From: Paenibacillus kobensis NBRC 15729
GTDB lineage: Bacteria > Bacillota > Bacilli > Paenibacillales > Paenibacillaceae
NCBI RefSeq assembly: GCF_004000825.1
Contig: NZ_BILZ01000007.1
Span: 1 to 64,000, forward strand
DNA length: 64,000 bases
Direction of reading: 5' to 3'
Below, in pieces: positions 33,695-42,683 of the stretch. The notes beneath the pieces are model-generated. The model saw nothing but the letters and a program-made list of their open reading frames with translations, made no database searches and was not told the DNA's origin. Made by a program: the position numbers and the translations under genes. Position 1 is the stretch's first letter. Each line of letters begins with the position of its first letter.

Positions 33695-34849
33695 ATGGAA
33701 CAATATCGCATTCAACTGGCGCTGGCATCGGCAGATGGCAGCTACGTTCGGCGAATTACCGAGTATGTGCGTGATACGCCGCTGGCCGAGCGTTGGCAGA
33801 TTACGGCATTCACGAATGGAGCAGCGCTTCGCCATTATATGCAAGGCGGTTTACCGGTTGATATGGTCGCTGTGGATACGGTTTTGCGGGATGAGTTGTT
33901 GTCGTCAAGCGGGTTGCCAGCGGTTCCTGTCGCTGCGTTATGCGACGGGCCAGGTGAACCGCTGCCGATGGAGGTCAGAGCGGTGAAGCGGCTGCAGCCG
34001 ATCCCTGAACTGTTCCACGCGCTGCATGCCGTATATGCCGAGCATGCGGGAAGAAGGCGGGTGCATGATGACTCGGGAGGAGCAGCAGTTGCAGCCGTCT
34101 ATTCGGCGGCGGGCGGCGCAGGCAAGACGACGCTTGCGGTTCATCTCGCACATCAATCGGCGTCGGCCGGCAGCCGAACATTCTATTTGAACTTGGAGAC
34201 TTGGAACGGATCGGACGCATGGCTGGGAGGAGGCCGGCAGGAGAACCGGACGGACGACGGATTCGCGCAGTTGCTGTATATGCTTGAGAGTGCTCCTGAT
34301 CAAGCGGCAACACGATTGCCGGGACTATGCCGTACCGATTCAATTCTGCTGTTCGACTATTTCGAGCCGTGCCGTAATGCGGAGGACCGGATTTCGCTGC
34401 AGCCGCAAGCGGCGCTTCAGCTTGTTGACGCCATTGCGGGAAGCGGGTTGTATGATGTCGTCGTCATCGATACGGACAGCGGGATAAGCGGATTGCATAT
34501 GGCATTGTTTCAAAGATGCAGCCGATTGTTTTATGTCGAGGACGGTACGCTGGCTTGCACGCAGAAGAAGGAGCAGTTTCTAGCATACAGCCGGGACAAG
34601 TGGGGAGAGGCGTTTCTTCATGCGGAGATGAAACGGATAACTGTTCGAAGAGAAACGCCGGGGAACGGCCCTGACGAATATAATCCAGACAGAGGCGGGG
34701 ACGGACAAGCAATGGAAGTGCCGTTTATCACTAGCTGGCGAACCAGGGAAGGAGGTCGGCTGCTGCCGTCCGCCCGTTACCGCAGTGCAGCGGGCCGGCT
34801 GCTGGAAGAAGCGGGAATGGCGGGAGCTAAGGGGCGGTCGCTGTGCTGA
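33695..34849 (+). CDS. CpaE/TadZ-like P-loop ATPase of the tad locus
   Basis: ATG at 33695 follows AGGAGG. The 384-residue protein has an N-terminal receiver-like part without clear phospho-acceptor (residues 1-110) and a MinD/ParA-type ATPase domain with a deviant Walker A SAAGGAGKTTLA (about 140) and VVVIDTDSG as Walker B. TadZ/CpaE proteins position the pilus machine at the pole or membrane. It is the first gene of the operon; its stop overlaps the next start by 7 bases. Confidence 0.75.
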   Translation: MEQYRIQLALASADGSYVRRITEYVRDTPLAERWQITAFTNGAALRHYMQGGLPVDMVAVDTVLRDELLSSSGLPAVPVAALCDGPGEPLPMEVRAVKRLQPIPELFHALHAVYAEHAGRRRVHDDSGGAAVAAVYSAAGGAGKTTLAVHLAHQSASAGSRTFYLNLETWNGSDAWLGGGRQENRTDDGFAQLLYMLESAPDQAATRLPGLCRTDSILLFDYFEPCRNAEDRISLQPQAALQLVDAIAGSGLYDVVVIDTDSGISGLHMALFQRCSRLFYVEDGTLACTQKKEQFLAYSRDKWGEAFLHAEMKRITVRRETPGNGPDEYNPDRGGDGQAMEVPFITSWRTREGGRLLPSARYRSAAGRLLEEAGMAGAKGRSLC

Positions 34850-36087
34850 CGGAGCAGTTGGTGCTGCAGTTGAAGCATACGGTGAAGCGGCGAATTGATA
34901 TGAACGGTTCATTATCCGACGAAGCGCTTTGGAATGCATCGGAGAATGCTGTATTCGAGTGGTGCGCAGGCAAGTCCGTTACAGCTGCCGATAAGGCAGC
35001 GCTCGTGCGCAGGCTGTTCCATTCGTTCCGCGGACTGGACGTTCTGCAGCCGTTGATCGATGATCCAGATGTTACGGAGATCATGATCAACGGTTACCGG
35101 AATATTTTTATCGAGCGTCAAGGGCGGTTGATGCAATGGCCGGCATCGTTCGAGAGCGAGGAGCGTCTGCATGATCTGATCCAGACGATTGTTGCAGGCG
35201 TCAACCGGACGGTTAACGAGTCCAGCCCGATCGTCGATGCCCGGCTCAGAGACGGATCGCGCGTTCATGTCGTACTGCCGCCCGTTTCATTAGCCGGTCC
35301 GTCTCTAACCATTCGGAAGTTTCCGGACAAGCCGTTCGATCTCGATGCTCTCGTTCATTTAGGCTCGGTAACCGTTGATGCGGCGAACCTTCTGCGCCAA
35401 TTGGTTGCAGCGAAATATAACATATTCGTCAGCGGAGGAACCGGCTCCGGCAAGACGACGCTGCTTAATGCGTTGTCCGGCTGTATACCGGAAGACGAAC
35501 GGGTCATCACGATCGAAGATTCCGCCGAGTTGCAAATCCGGAACATTCCGAATTTGGTGTCACTGGAGACACGCAACGCAAGCACGGAGGGGAAAGGGGA
35601 AATTACGATTCGCGAGCTGATCCGTGCGTCGCTTCGGATGCGGCCGAATCGGATCATTATTGGAGAGGTGCGCGGGGCTGAAGCGTTCGATATGCTGCAG
35701 GCGCTGAATACGGGACATGACGGATCGATGTCTACTGGGCACGCCAATAGCGCGCATGACATGGTGTCCCGTCTGGAGACGATGGCGCTTAGCGCGGCTG
35801 CATTGCCGCTGCCCGTTATCCGCCAACAGATCGCCTCTGCAATCGATATTATCGTCCACTTATCCCGGCTTCGCGACCGTACGAGACGAGTGACAGAAAT
35901 TTGCGAGGTGACTGGCGTTCGGGACGGGGAAGTTCTGCTGTCTCCGCTTTACCGGTTTGAGGAGCGTGGGGAGCGAAGTAGCGACTGGAGCGGGAGCGAG
36001 ACAGGAGTGCTTGTTTCGACAGGCAATTCGCTGACGCGCATTTACAAGCAGAAGATGGCGGGCTTACCGCCAATGGCAGGAGCATGA
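34843..36087 (+). CDS. tadA: TadA/CpaF secretion ATPase
   Basis: The 414-residue hexameric motor of the type IVc pilus. It starts at GTG 34843. Walker A SGGTGSGKTTLLNAL (about 196), Asp box ITIEDSAELQI, and Walker B/His region RPNRIIIGEVRGAEAFDMLQALNTGHDG and STGHANS are intact, as expected for the VirB11/CpaF class. It powers pilin assembly at the inner face of the membrane. Closely packed between the CpaE-like and TadB genes. Confidence 0.92.
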   Translation: MLTEQLVLQLKHTVKRRIDMNGSLSDEALWNASENAVFEWCAGKSVTAADKAALVRRLFHSFRGLDVLQPLIDDPDVTEIMINGYRNIFIERQGRLMQWPASFESEERLHDLIQTIVAGVNRTVNESSPIVDARLRDGSRVHVVLPPVSLAGPSLTIRKFPDKPFDLDALVHLGSVTVDAANLLRQLVAAKYNIFVSGGTGSGKTTLLNALSGCIPEDERVITIEDSAELQIRNIPNLVSLETRNASTEGKGEITIRELIRASLRMRPNRIIIGEVRGAEAFDMLQALNTGHDGSMSTGHANSAHDMVSRLETMALSAAALPLPVIRQQIASAIDIIVHLSRLRDRTRRVTEICEVTGVRDGEVLLSPLYRFEERGERSSDWSGSETGVLVSTGNSLTRIYKQKMAGLPPMAGA

Positions 36088-36096
36088 GAGGAGCGA

Positions 36097-36954
36097 ATGG
36101 AGGTGAATAACAGGCTCAAGCCGGAGCCCGATGTACGGAATCGCAGTTTGCTCCTTCGAGCAGCGGACTGGCTGGGATGGAGCGGAACGGAAGACAGGCG
36201 CGACAATACACTTCCTGAATATAAGCAGTACCGTCTATCGCCGCGTGAATTCTTGCTCTCCTTAATGGCCGGCATTGCAGGGGTGTTCATTATTGCATTT
36301 ACGTTTTATCAGAACATTCCCGCCGCTGCCGTATTAAGCACAGGAGGGATGCTGCTGCCGCGTTACCGCAAAGCGGGGCTGCTCGCGAAACGGCGTGAGC
36401 GTCTGCAGCTCCAGTTCAAGGAAGCTTTGTACAGCGTGACGTCATCGCTTGCCGCAGGACGTTCGGTCGATAATGCATTCCTCGCGGCAGAGGCCGATCT
36501 GCAGCTGCTGTACCCAGGAGGATCAGCCGACATCGTACTGGAGTTCGCAGCTCTTCGCCACCGGATCATGAATGGAGATACGCTGGAGAGCGGACTGCGC
36601 CTTCTTGCCAATCGGGCAAAGCTAGACGATATTACTCAGTTCGTTGATGTATTCACGACATGCAAGAGAACCGGGGGCGACCTTGTAGACGTCATTCGCC
36701 GGACATCGCAGGTCATAGGCGAGAAGCTTGATATCGGTCAGGAAATATCCGTCATGCTGGCGCAGAAGAGATTCGAATCCCGCATCCTCATTGCAATTCC
36801 CTATGTGTTCATGGCGGCGTTGAATGCGGCAGCTCCTGATTATATGGGGCCCTTATATGACGGAGCTAGCGGCTATGCCTTGCTGACGGTGCTGCTCGCC
36901 GGATTCATTGGCTGCGGAGCGGCCATTCACCGAATGATGCAGATTAAGCTGTAA
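36097..36954 (+). CDS. tadB: TadB-like type II secretion system F protein
   Basis: This 285-residue membrane platform protein has hydrophobic segments near 55-85 and at the C-terminus (about 230-280), with the T2SSF cytosolic domain between (LQLQFKEALYSVTSSLAAGRS, DVFTTCKRTGGDL). It pairs with TadC to anchor the ATPase. Starts 9 bases after tadA. Shorter than many TadB proteins but complete. Confidence 0.85.
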   Translation: MEVNNRLKPEPDVRNRSLLLRAADWLGWSGTEDRRDNTLPEYKQYRLSPREFLLSLMAGIAGVFIIAFTFYQNIPAAAVLSTGGMLLPRYRKAGLLAKRRERLQLQFKEALYSVTSSLAAGRSVDNAFLAAEADLQLLYPGGSADIVLEFAALRHRIMNGDTLESGLRLLANRAKLDDITQFVDVFTTCKRTGGDLVDVIRRTSQVIGEKLDIGQEISVMLAQKRFESRILIAIPYVFMAALNAAAPDYMGPLYDGASGYALLTVLLAGFIGCGAAIHRMMQIKL

Positions 36955-36980
36955 TTTACGGTTGACGGGAGGAAGAGGGA

Positions 36981-37940
36981 ATGGACCTTCTGATACTGTG
37001 TGCCCCAGCGGGAAGTGCATTACTCTGGGGGATAGCCGTTGGATTGGCCTTAAAGGATAGCGCCGGATCGTCCGGCAGGCGGTATACGCGTACAGCAAGA
37101 GAACGGCCGTATGACACGGGGGCGGGGGCGAGGTTACAACAATTGCTTCTCGTCGAAGCGGCGTCATCGGTTATGGATCGATTGGGCATTCAGGAACGGT
37201 TTCAACTTCCGCTTGCCGCTATGCACGGGAAGCTTGTTGTTCTGCGCGGCAGGGGCTGGAGTCTGTCGGACACGGAACGGTATGCGGCGTTTTCGGTTGG
37301 TGCGGGCTGGGCAGTGTGGACGGGCGGAACAGCAATGGCCGCGCTGGCCAAGGAGCCAGCAATGCTGCTGCTCAGCGGGGTAATCGGGTTGCTTTTGCCT
37401 GTCATGAAGCTCCGGGAACCTGCCCAGCTGGCTGAACGTCGAAGGCAAAATATTGTACTCGCGCTTCCCGATCTGCTCGGCAAGCTGATGCTTCTTGTTG
37501 GAGCTGGTGAGACTGTGCAGCGTGCTTTAGTGCGGTGTTGGAGCGGACAAGCTTCGGGTGAAGAGCGGGCATTGGCACAAGAAGGGGCTCGAAGGAAGCG
37601 AAAGGGGCCAGATCAGTCGCTGCATGAGGAATGGGGCCGTATGGTGCGGGCATTAGAGAACGGCGAGTCATTCGCGGCTGCGGTCGAATCGTTCAGCAGA
37701 CGGTGCGCTGTACAGGAAGTGTCGATGTTTGCGACCGTGATGCTGCTTCATCATCGTAAAGGCGGGGATCAATTCGCACTTGCGCTTCGGGAGCTGTCCT
37801 ATTCGTTATGGGAGAAGCGGAAAGCGACGGCGCGCATGCGCGGTGAAGAAGCATCGTCCAAGCTGGTGTTTCCTTTGGCTGCTATCTTCGGACTGCTCAT
37901 GATCGCAGTTGCAGCGCCAGCAATATTAATGATGCCGTGA
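36981..37940 (+). CDS. tadC: TadC-like type II secretion system F protein
   Basis: The 319-residue membrane protein has an N-terminal hydrophobic segment, two more near 115-150, a T2SSF-like domain (LPDLLGKLMLLVGAGETVQRAL, MFATVMLLHHRKGGDQFALAL) and a C-terminal membrane helix (FPLAAIFGLLMIAVAAPAIL). It is the second platform protein of the pilus machine. Confidence 0.82.
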   Translation: MDLLILCAPAGSALLWGIAVGLALKDSAGSSGRRYTRTARERPYDTGAGARLQQLLLVEAASSVMDRLGIQERFQLPLAAMHGKLVVLRGRGWSLSDTERYAAFSVGAGWAVWTGGTAMAALAKEPAMLLLSGVIGLLLPVMKLREPAQLAERRRQNIVLALPDLLGKLMLLVGAGETVQRALVRCWSGQASGEERALAQEGARRKRKGPDQSLHEEWGRMVRALENGESFAAAVESFSRRCAVQEVSMFATVMLLHHRKGGDQFALALRELSYSLWEKRKATARMRGEEASSKLVFPLAAIFGLLMIAVAAPAILMMP

Positions 37941-37982
37941 GAGGTTCGATCAAGAAACTATATTGGAGAGGAACGATGACGA

Positions 37983-38192
37983 ATGTTGAAGCAAATGACC
38001 ATATGGCGAAACTATTGGAACAGTCGAGTAACGAAGCTGTGGAAGGAAGAAGACGGAATAGGAACGCTTGAGATCATTCTGATCATCGCGGTCATCATCA
38101 TCATCGCCCTATTGTTCAAAGACTGGATTATCGAGCTGGTCAATAATCTGATGGGACAAGCAGATAGCCAGGCGAATGAGATCTTTAGTTAA
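37983..38192 (+). CDS. Flp-type pilin
   Basis: The 69-residue protein carries a class III (type IV-like) leader: EEDG then cleavage before IGTLE, with the Glu at +5, and a hydrophobic helix (IILIIAVIIIIALLF). It is the major pilus subunit of a tad system, processed by the peptidase at 42167. Its end overlaps the next gene by 17 bases. Confidence 0.85.
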   Translation: MLKQMTIWRNYWNSRVTKLWKEEDGIGTLEIILIIAVIIIIALLFKDWIIELVNNLMGQADSQANEIFS

Positions 38193-38874
38193 AGAGGAAT
38201 CCGGCTCTTATACGTTGGAAGCCACCCTGGTTCTCCCAATAATCCTGATCATTGTTGCCGTCATGCTTCTATTTACCGGTTATTCGTACGAGAAAACGGT
38301 ACTCTATGGCGCAGCCGTTGTGACGTCGGAGCGGACGGCATTCTTGTGGGATAACAGCAATCGGGATGTCCAGTCCGGGAATGCGGCTGCAGACCAGTAC
38401 GACGGCTTATATTGGCGTATTGGAGAAGATGGCATGCTTCAGTCATTATTCGGTTTATCGGGAAGTGACCGCGGAGAGGCAAGCAGAATCATTGAAGCAG
38501 ACCGTTCCGGGGAAGCGGAGGAAGAGGGCGATGATTCGCTCGCAGAGCGTAAGTTGGCCCGTTCATCGGCTCTGTTGTCCGATGTCGACCGGCTTCAAGG
38601 AGAAATTCGTTACGATAGAGGAACGGTCACAAGGCGCATAACGACGATGCTTCGATTGTCTGGTGACGCTCCATTGCTTGCCCGCTGGCTAGGCCGTTCT
38701 GAACCTGGCTCTTCTGCGGCTTCCGTTATCGTAGAACCGACGGAGTTCATACGAACAATCGATTTGGTCCGGTATTATACGTCCAAATTCGGTAACGGAA
38801 AAGGCAGTACGGCGCAGCTTCAGCAGGCGGGTGCAACGATTCAGCGTGCAGCGGGGAAGAGGGCTAATGGTTAA
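38176..38874 (+). CDS. TadE-like minor pseudopilin
   Basis: The 232-residue protein begins with a prepilin leader EESG followed by SYTLEATLVLPI (Glu +5) and a membrane helix, then an external domain of about 190 residues rich in Ser, Arg and Glu. TadE-type pseudopilins prime or cap the pilus. The start overlaps the pilin gene and the end overlaps the next gene by 8 bases. Confidence 0.8.
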   Translation: MRSLVKEESGSYTLEATLVLPIILIIVAVMLLFTGYSYEKTVLYGAAVVTSERTAFLWDNSNRDVQSGNAAADQYDGLYWRIGEDGMLQSLFGLSGSDRGEASRIIEADRSGEAEEEGDDSLAERKLARSSALLSDVDRLQGEIRYDRGTVTRRITTMLRLSGDAPLLARWLGRSEPGSSAASVIVEPTEFIRTIDLVRYYTSKFGNGKGSTAQLQQAGATIQRAAGKRANG

Positions 38875-41230
38875 ACTTGGATCTGAAGTTCAAGGGAACC
38901 GATTTCGTACCAGGCGCAGCTGCAGCGGCTGCGGTGATAACGGTGCGGTTACGACATTATTCATCATCATAACGGCAGGCATCTTGCTGTTCGGTACGGT
39001 TCTCATCGATTACGCGAGAGTAGCAACGCTCAATATGATGGCGGATCAAGCGGTACAGGGTTCTGTACGTTCGGTGCTGTCTGCCTACGATTCGACGTTG
39101 TATGAGCGCTATGGATTGTTCGGCAGAGGCGGAACACCGAACGGTGAAATTTTCGAGAAAACGATACGCGGTACGTTGGAATATGACGGCTCCGATGGGC
39201 GGTACCGTCCCGTATCGCCTGCCGTCGAGCGGTATCAAATTGATAACGCTGCTTATCTAGGACGGTATGGCGTACTAGAGAGACAAATTGCAGAAGAGAT
39301 GAAGATTAAGGCCCCCGTCGATTTTATGATGGAGATTGGCACAAGGTTCGGGGCAATGTCTCGAATGGCGAAGGAGACCGCGACCGCAGCGGAGGCGCTT
39401 ACGAATGCAAGCAAGATGTATGATCAGCGGCAGCAGCGGCTTCTTCACACGATTGCCTTGATGCAGGAAATTGCGGCGCTGCCGGCCGGACCACTTACAG
39501 GCAGCCAGGCTGCTGCATTGGCGGAGGGCTATTCTTCCTATTCCGGAACGAGAGCAAGCGCGAATGCGCTCGCGCAATCGATTGCTTCAGCTGAAGCGGC
39601 TGCTGCGGCTAATGCGGCTAATGCGGCTAATGCGGAAGCAACTGCCAAGCCTACTAAAGAGAAGAGCGGCGTACCGAAACAGCAAGGCGAAGAAAAGCAA
39701 CGGGCGGAGCAATTGGAGGCTGACCGAAGAACGCTTAGTTCTTATCATGAGCAGCTTAGCCGTTATGAGACCGACCTCAGAGCAGCTGCTGCCGAGATAG
39801 GTGCCCAAGCGGATACCGCCCGGCTAAGAGGGCAGGAGCTAAATCAGCTAGCCATACAATCGCTGACTGAGGCGGAAAGGCTGAATAAGTCGATCCGCCA
39901 AGCAGCTGCCCAGGCTGAATCGAATATTGCTGCAGGTTATGACCGGGTGTCAGGTGAACTGGCCGAACAGAGCGATGCCGGTTCGAATCAAGTGAACGAG
40001 AGCCGGGCGATTGCGGAGACAAAGGACACCATCGGTCAATTAGCATTCGATGATGCGTGGTTTGATACGTTCCGGTCCTTGCTTCAAGAGCAAACTGATG
40101 AACTGAATGCATTAACCGACGCGGCATACCAGTTCGTTCATGCTTCGGAGCCGGCTTTATCTGGCATCGATGGAGCTGGGGAACTGTTGACAGTAGCCGC
40201 GACGCATTTACAGCAAGAGAATCAAAGCTTTCAACAATACTACGTCTCTCCTGGGAAACGGATTAGTCAGAGAGAGGATGAAATACGCGGATCAGGCGCC
40301 GTAGAATCGGAAAGAAACAGCAATATGAAAGCGGCGGAGGCGAACCTTAACGAAGCTCGCGGATTGCTGACGGCGGCTTCGGTCAATGAGGGAGCGCACG
40401 AAGAGCTTCTTGAACAGTTCGATCAGGTGCAGGCCCGTTATAAGGGGAATCGTCTGTTTAATTCGGCTGCGGAGGAATCGGAGGAGAAGGCTGAACGAAC
40501 GGTGAAAGGCGCGGAGGAACAAGCGGAAGCTTCGGTCCAGCTTACAGGAGGGTTGTTCGACGGATTTGCGGACATGCTGACTGGAATTCGGGATTCTTTC
40601 TATATTGGCGAATACGTTATCAAGAGGTTTCGCTCTTATGCTCCGCAATTTACCGCCATTGTACCGGATGGAGGGCGAACTGCGGCTGTACCCTCGTATG
40701 CGTTCGCGGACCAGGAGGCCGAGTATATTCTTTACGGCATAGCTGAGCCGTTCGCGAATGTAAGCGCCGCATTGGCGGAAATATTCGCATTGCGGTATGC
40801 CATTCGGCTGACGGAAGGATTTATTGAGTGCCGTGCGCTCGGCCATCCGCTGCTTATATTGTCCGGTGCATTATTGTACGCCTCTCAGCATGCGCTAGCG
40901 GATTTGGCGGAGCTGAAGCAGCGAGGGGCGACCAAGCTGTCCAAGTATGCGAACGTTGACATGAAATATAACGATTATTTGCGGCTATTTATGCTGCTGC
41001 ATGGCGGGGGCGACAAGCGCTTATCCCGAATAGCGGCTGTAATTGAAACGAATACAGGGACGGATATTTCCAGAACACCATCAGCGGTTACAGCTTCGGC
41101 GGACGTTTCGATGAAACTGTTATTTTTGCCTGGCGCAATGAAGCTGCTTGATAGAGCAGGGCTGCTAGACGGGAGGGTGGCGAATGGCCGATTTGAAACG
41201 ACGAAGATGGCCGGCCTGTCTTACAGCTAG
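38867..41230 (+). CDS. Large DUF5702/TadG-like surface protein of the tad locus
   Basis: The 787-residue protein starts at ATG 38867. It has a basic N-terminus, a membrane helix (TTLFIIITAGILLFGTVLI, about 30-50), then the TadG-like pattern of an exported protein (DYARVATLNMMADQAVQGSV). A long Ala/Glu/Gln-rich coiled-coil region spans about 200-560, and the C-terminal domain has further hydrophobic helices (about 640-700). There is no Glu +5, so prepilin-peptidase cleavage is not obvious. It is probably the adhesin or scaffold of the system. Confidence 0.7.
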   Translation: MVKLGSEVQGNRFRTRRSCSGCGDNGAVTTLFIIITAGILLFGTVLIDYARVATLNMMADQAVQGSVRSVLSAYDSTLYERYGLFGRGGTPNGEIFEKTIRGTLEYDGSDGRYRPVSPAVERYQIDNAAYLGRYGVLERQIAEEMKIKAPVDFMMEIGTRFGAMSRMAKETATAAEALTNASKMYDQRQQRLLHTIALMQEIAALPAGPLTGSQAAALAEGYSSYSGTRASANALAQSIASAEAAAAANAANAANAEATAKPTKEKSGVPKQQGEEKQRAEQLEADRRTLSSYHEQLSRYETDLRAAAAEIGAQADTARLRGQELNQLAIQSLTEAERLNKSIRQAAAQAESNIAAGYDRVSGELAEQSDAGSNQVNESRAIAETKDTIGQLAFDDAWFDTFRSLLQEQTDELNALTDAAYQFVHASEPALSGIDGAGELLTVAATHLQQENQSFQQYYVSPGKRISQREDEIRGSGAVESERNSNMKAAEANLNEARGLLTAASVNEGAHEELLEQFDQVQARYKGNRLFNSAAEESEEKAERTVKGAEEQAEASVQLTGGLFDGFADMLTGIRDSFYIGEYVIKRFRSYAPQFTAIVPDGGRTAAVPSYAFADQEAEYILYGIAEPFANVSAALAEIFALRYAIRLTEGFIECRALGHPLLILSGALLYASQHALADLAELKQRGATKLSKYANVDMKYNDYLRLFMLLHGGGDKRLSRIAAVIETNTGTDISRTPSAVTASADVSMKLLFLPGAMKLLDRAGLLDGRVANGRFETTKMAGLSYS

Positions 41231-42161
41231 GATCACAAAGGCGCGAGAAGGAGAAGCGGGCAGTATCGTGTTGGAAGCTTCTATTGTCGTTCCTGTCTTT
41301 TTGCTTTTCATGATGGCGCTGGTAATCGTCATTCAATCGGCAGCAGCACAGATGGCGCTGCAATCCGCATCTGTCCAGACGGCCAAGCAGACGGCTGCAC
41401 ATTGGCATCCGGTTACCCTTGCCTCACAGCAGCTTTCGGCCGCAGCTAGCGGTGGAAGCGCGCCGGGGCAAAAGCTCGCGTCATGGCGAGGAATTGCTGC
41501 GAAAGCGGCTGGCTGGCTGCCGGATCCGATAGGAAAGCTCTCGTCCGCAGCGCTCCGCGGGGATTCGGGGGTTATAGCGGATTACGCAGCCTCTGTTGGC
41601 GCGAAAAGCGTACTGGCGCCTGTACTTACCGGTTATGCGGATCAAGGTGTGTTGAAGCCGGACCGCGTTGTTTTATCTGAAGTTGTGCTCCCGTCCTTAG
41701 AGGATGAGGAGAAGGCATATGTAGAGCTCCTGTCGGAGTATGTTTTTCCGGTTCGAGTACCTTTCAGCGGCAGAGCACTCGTCATGAAAGAACGAGTGGT
41801 AGAGAGGGCATGGACACCTGATTCGGTTCCGGCTGCAGCCGCTTATGGGTCAGCGGATACGGTTGAATTGAACATTCAGATTGTATCGCTGCAGCCTGAG
41901 CCGCTGCGCCCCGGCAAACGGGCGACGATTGTGGCGAGAACAAGTCCCAATACACCGCTTACGTTATCCATACTGTACAAAAGCGGCTACAGTGTCGCGC
42001 GCAATGTTGGAACGGTTACCTCGGACGCGAACGGTTATGCAGAGTGGACTTGGCTTGTGTCGGGTAATACGACGCCTGGCATTTGGAGCTTGGCAGTAAC
42101 GGCATCGGGCGGTGGTTCTGCCGGCAGGACGTTCGTTGTGGAGAAATCATCGAAAGGATAG
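41184..42161 (+). CDS. Second TadE/TadG-like pseudopilin with C-terminal Ig-like domain
   Basis: ATG at 41184 follows GGGAGGG and lies 47 bases inside the preceding gene. The leader EGEAG then SIVLEASIVVPVF (Glu +5) and a membrane helix are followed by an external domain and, at about 235-315, a beta-sandwich (PGKRATIVARTSP, SDANGYAEWTWLV, GIWSLAVTASGG). It is probably a pilus-tip or minor component. Confidence 0.78.
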   Translation: MADLKRRRWPACLTARITKAREGEAGSIVLEASIVVPVFLLFMMALVIVIQSAAAQMALQSASVQTAKQTAAHWHPVTLASQQLSAAASGGSAPGQKLASWRGIAAKAAGWLPDPIGKLSSAALRGDSGVIADYAASVGAKSVLAPVLTGYADQGVLKPDRVVLSEVVLPSLEDEEKAYVELLSEYVFPVRVPFSGRALVMKERVVERAWTPDSVPAAAAYGSADTVELNIQIVSLQPEPLRPGKRATIVARTSPNTPLTLSILYKSGYSVARNVGTVTSDANGYAEWTWLVSGNTTPGIWSLAVTASGGGSAGRTFVVEKSSKG

Positions 42162-42166
42162 TAGCG

Positions 42167-42658
42167 ATGGCCTTATGGGTAGCATTAGTGATTGTTGTGT
42201 TCGCTTCAATAACAGATATACGAAGCATGCGTATTCCAAATCAATTGACGGCGGCTTCGTTTGCGGTTGCAATAATCGCCGGATTGATGCTATCAGGCGT
42301 GCAGGGTGTTTGGTATTCGCTTGCCGGCGCCGCTGCCGGCATCGTCCCGATGCTGATCATGTATGGGTTGAAAGGCGTCGGGGCAGGCGATGTCAAGCTT
42401 TTCGCTGCGCTCGGGGCATGGCTGGGGGTGCATGGAGTTCTGGGGTTGATGCTGTACTCCATTTTATATGCAGGTGCGATTGGTATATTGCTGGCTGGAC
42501 TGGCCCGCTTGTTTGGGTGGCCGGGCCGATTGACCGCTCAAGGTGAAACGGTACAGAAGCAAAGGGCGGGGTCAGCTAGACTTCGCACTGTCTATCAGTT
42601 TCCGTTTATGCTTGCGGTTGCTCCAGCTTTTATTACGTGCTGGATATACGTATTTTGA
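42167..42658 (+). CDS. Prepilin peptidase (A24, TadV/CpaA-like)
   Basis: The 163-residue polytopic aspartic protease cleaves the prepilins of this operon. The first active Asp is in ASITDIRSMRIPN (about residue 17) and the second in GVGAGDVKLFAALG (GxGD, about 68). No N-methylation domain, as is usual for TadV/CpaA. Starts 5 bases after the preceding gene. Confidence 0.9.
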   Translation: MALWVALVIVVFASITDIRSMRIPNQLTAASFAVAIIAGLMLSGVQGVWYSLAGAAAGIVPMLIMYGLKGVGAGDVKLFAALGAWLGVHGVLGLMLYSILYAGAIGILLAGLARLFGWPGRLTAQGETVQKQRAGSARLRTVYQFPFMLAVAPAFITCWIYVF

Positions 42659-42683
42659 GAAAGATATAGAAAGGAGACATAAG